Source: Phycisphaerae bacterium
GTDB taxonomy: Bacteria; Planctomycetota; Phycisphaerae; SM23-33
Direction: 5' to 3'
NCBI GenBank assembly: GCA_022866005.1
Contig: JALHTV010000238.1
Location: forward strand, 1 to 5,269
DNA length: 5,269 bases
A program made the translations under genes and the position numbers. Below the pieces are notes generated by a model, which did not search any database, was not told the DNA's origin, and saw only the letters and a program-made list of their open reading frames with translations. This document shows, piece by piece, positions 5,265 to 5,269 of the stretch; within the stretch, counting starts at the first letter, position 1; each line of letters opens with the position of its first letter.

Positions 5265-5269
5265 ATGTC
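5265..5269 (+). CDS. rplF: Probable start of 50S ribosomal protein L6, truncated by window edge
   Basis: Only ATG TC is visible, giving Met and then Ser (any TCN codon). L6 is expected after S8 in the spc order and usually begins Met-Ser-Arg, so this ATG, 12 bases after the rpsH stop, fits. Another ATG at 5257 would read Met-Ser-Leu-Cys and fits L6 less well. The only purine-rich stretch nearby is GCGGATGAG at 5253-5261. The call rests on gene order and two codons. Confidence 0.5.

Noticed and set aside
1..5269. A hidden novel system such as a toxin-antitoxin pair, phage defence genes, a mobile element or a CRISPR array.
   Set aside because: Every stretch above about 40 bases is accounted for by ribosomal protein genes in canonical order, and no direct repeats, terminal inverted repeats or foreign-looking genes were seen.

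Overview
The window is a stretch of a bacterial S10-spc ribosomal protein gene cluster. All genes lie on the + strand and are packed almost end to end. In order they are rplB (L2, 5' end outside the window), rpsS (S19), rplV (L22), rpsC (S3), rplP (L16), rpmC (L29), rpsQ (S17), rplN (L14), rplX (L24), rplE (L5), rpsZ (zinc-type S14) and rpsH (S8), followed by the first bases of what should be rplF (L6). The gene order is the classical bacterial one, with nothing inserted, lost or inverted. No mobile element, CRISPR array, tRNA, rRNA or defence-type gene is visible, and no stretch above about 40 bases is free of genes.

The DNA is GC-rich, with mostly G or C at third codon positions. The proteins are clearly bacterial: they include a complete L14/S17/L29 set of bacterial form, and S14 is the short zinc-ribbon type. 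Several sequence details (HPM instead of HPH after the conserved His of L2, the RWFAPKG-type N-terminus of S3, the RPSRQHPQGG stretch of L24) are, from memory, reminiscent of Planctomycetota or related lineages. That assignment is an inference and would need a search or tree.

Layout: bases 1-697 hold the C-terminal four fifths of L2. Bases 731-3005 hold the rest of the S10-type block (S19, L22, S3, L16, L29). Bases 3043-3348 hold S17, and the spc-type block starts with L14 at 3353, only 4 bases after S17 stops. There is therefore no room for the separate spc promoter region known from E. coli, and the whole window probably belongs to one long transcript. Spacings between genes are 4 to 37 bases, and several ribosome binding sites lie inside the end of the preceding gene, which suggests coupled translation.

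Together the products build the central 30S head/body (S3, S14, S19, S8, S17) and the 50S core, exit tunnel and central protuberance (L2, L22, L16, L29, L14, L24, L5). I see no previously undescribed system. What deserves a second look is variation within these proteins: a disordered tail of about 109 residues on S3, a six-residue loop insertion in L14, a divergent tunnel-loop tip in L22, altered residues beside the conserved His of L2, a C-terminal Cys in S8, and a GC-rich hairpin between rpmC and rpsQ.
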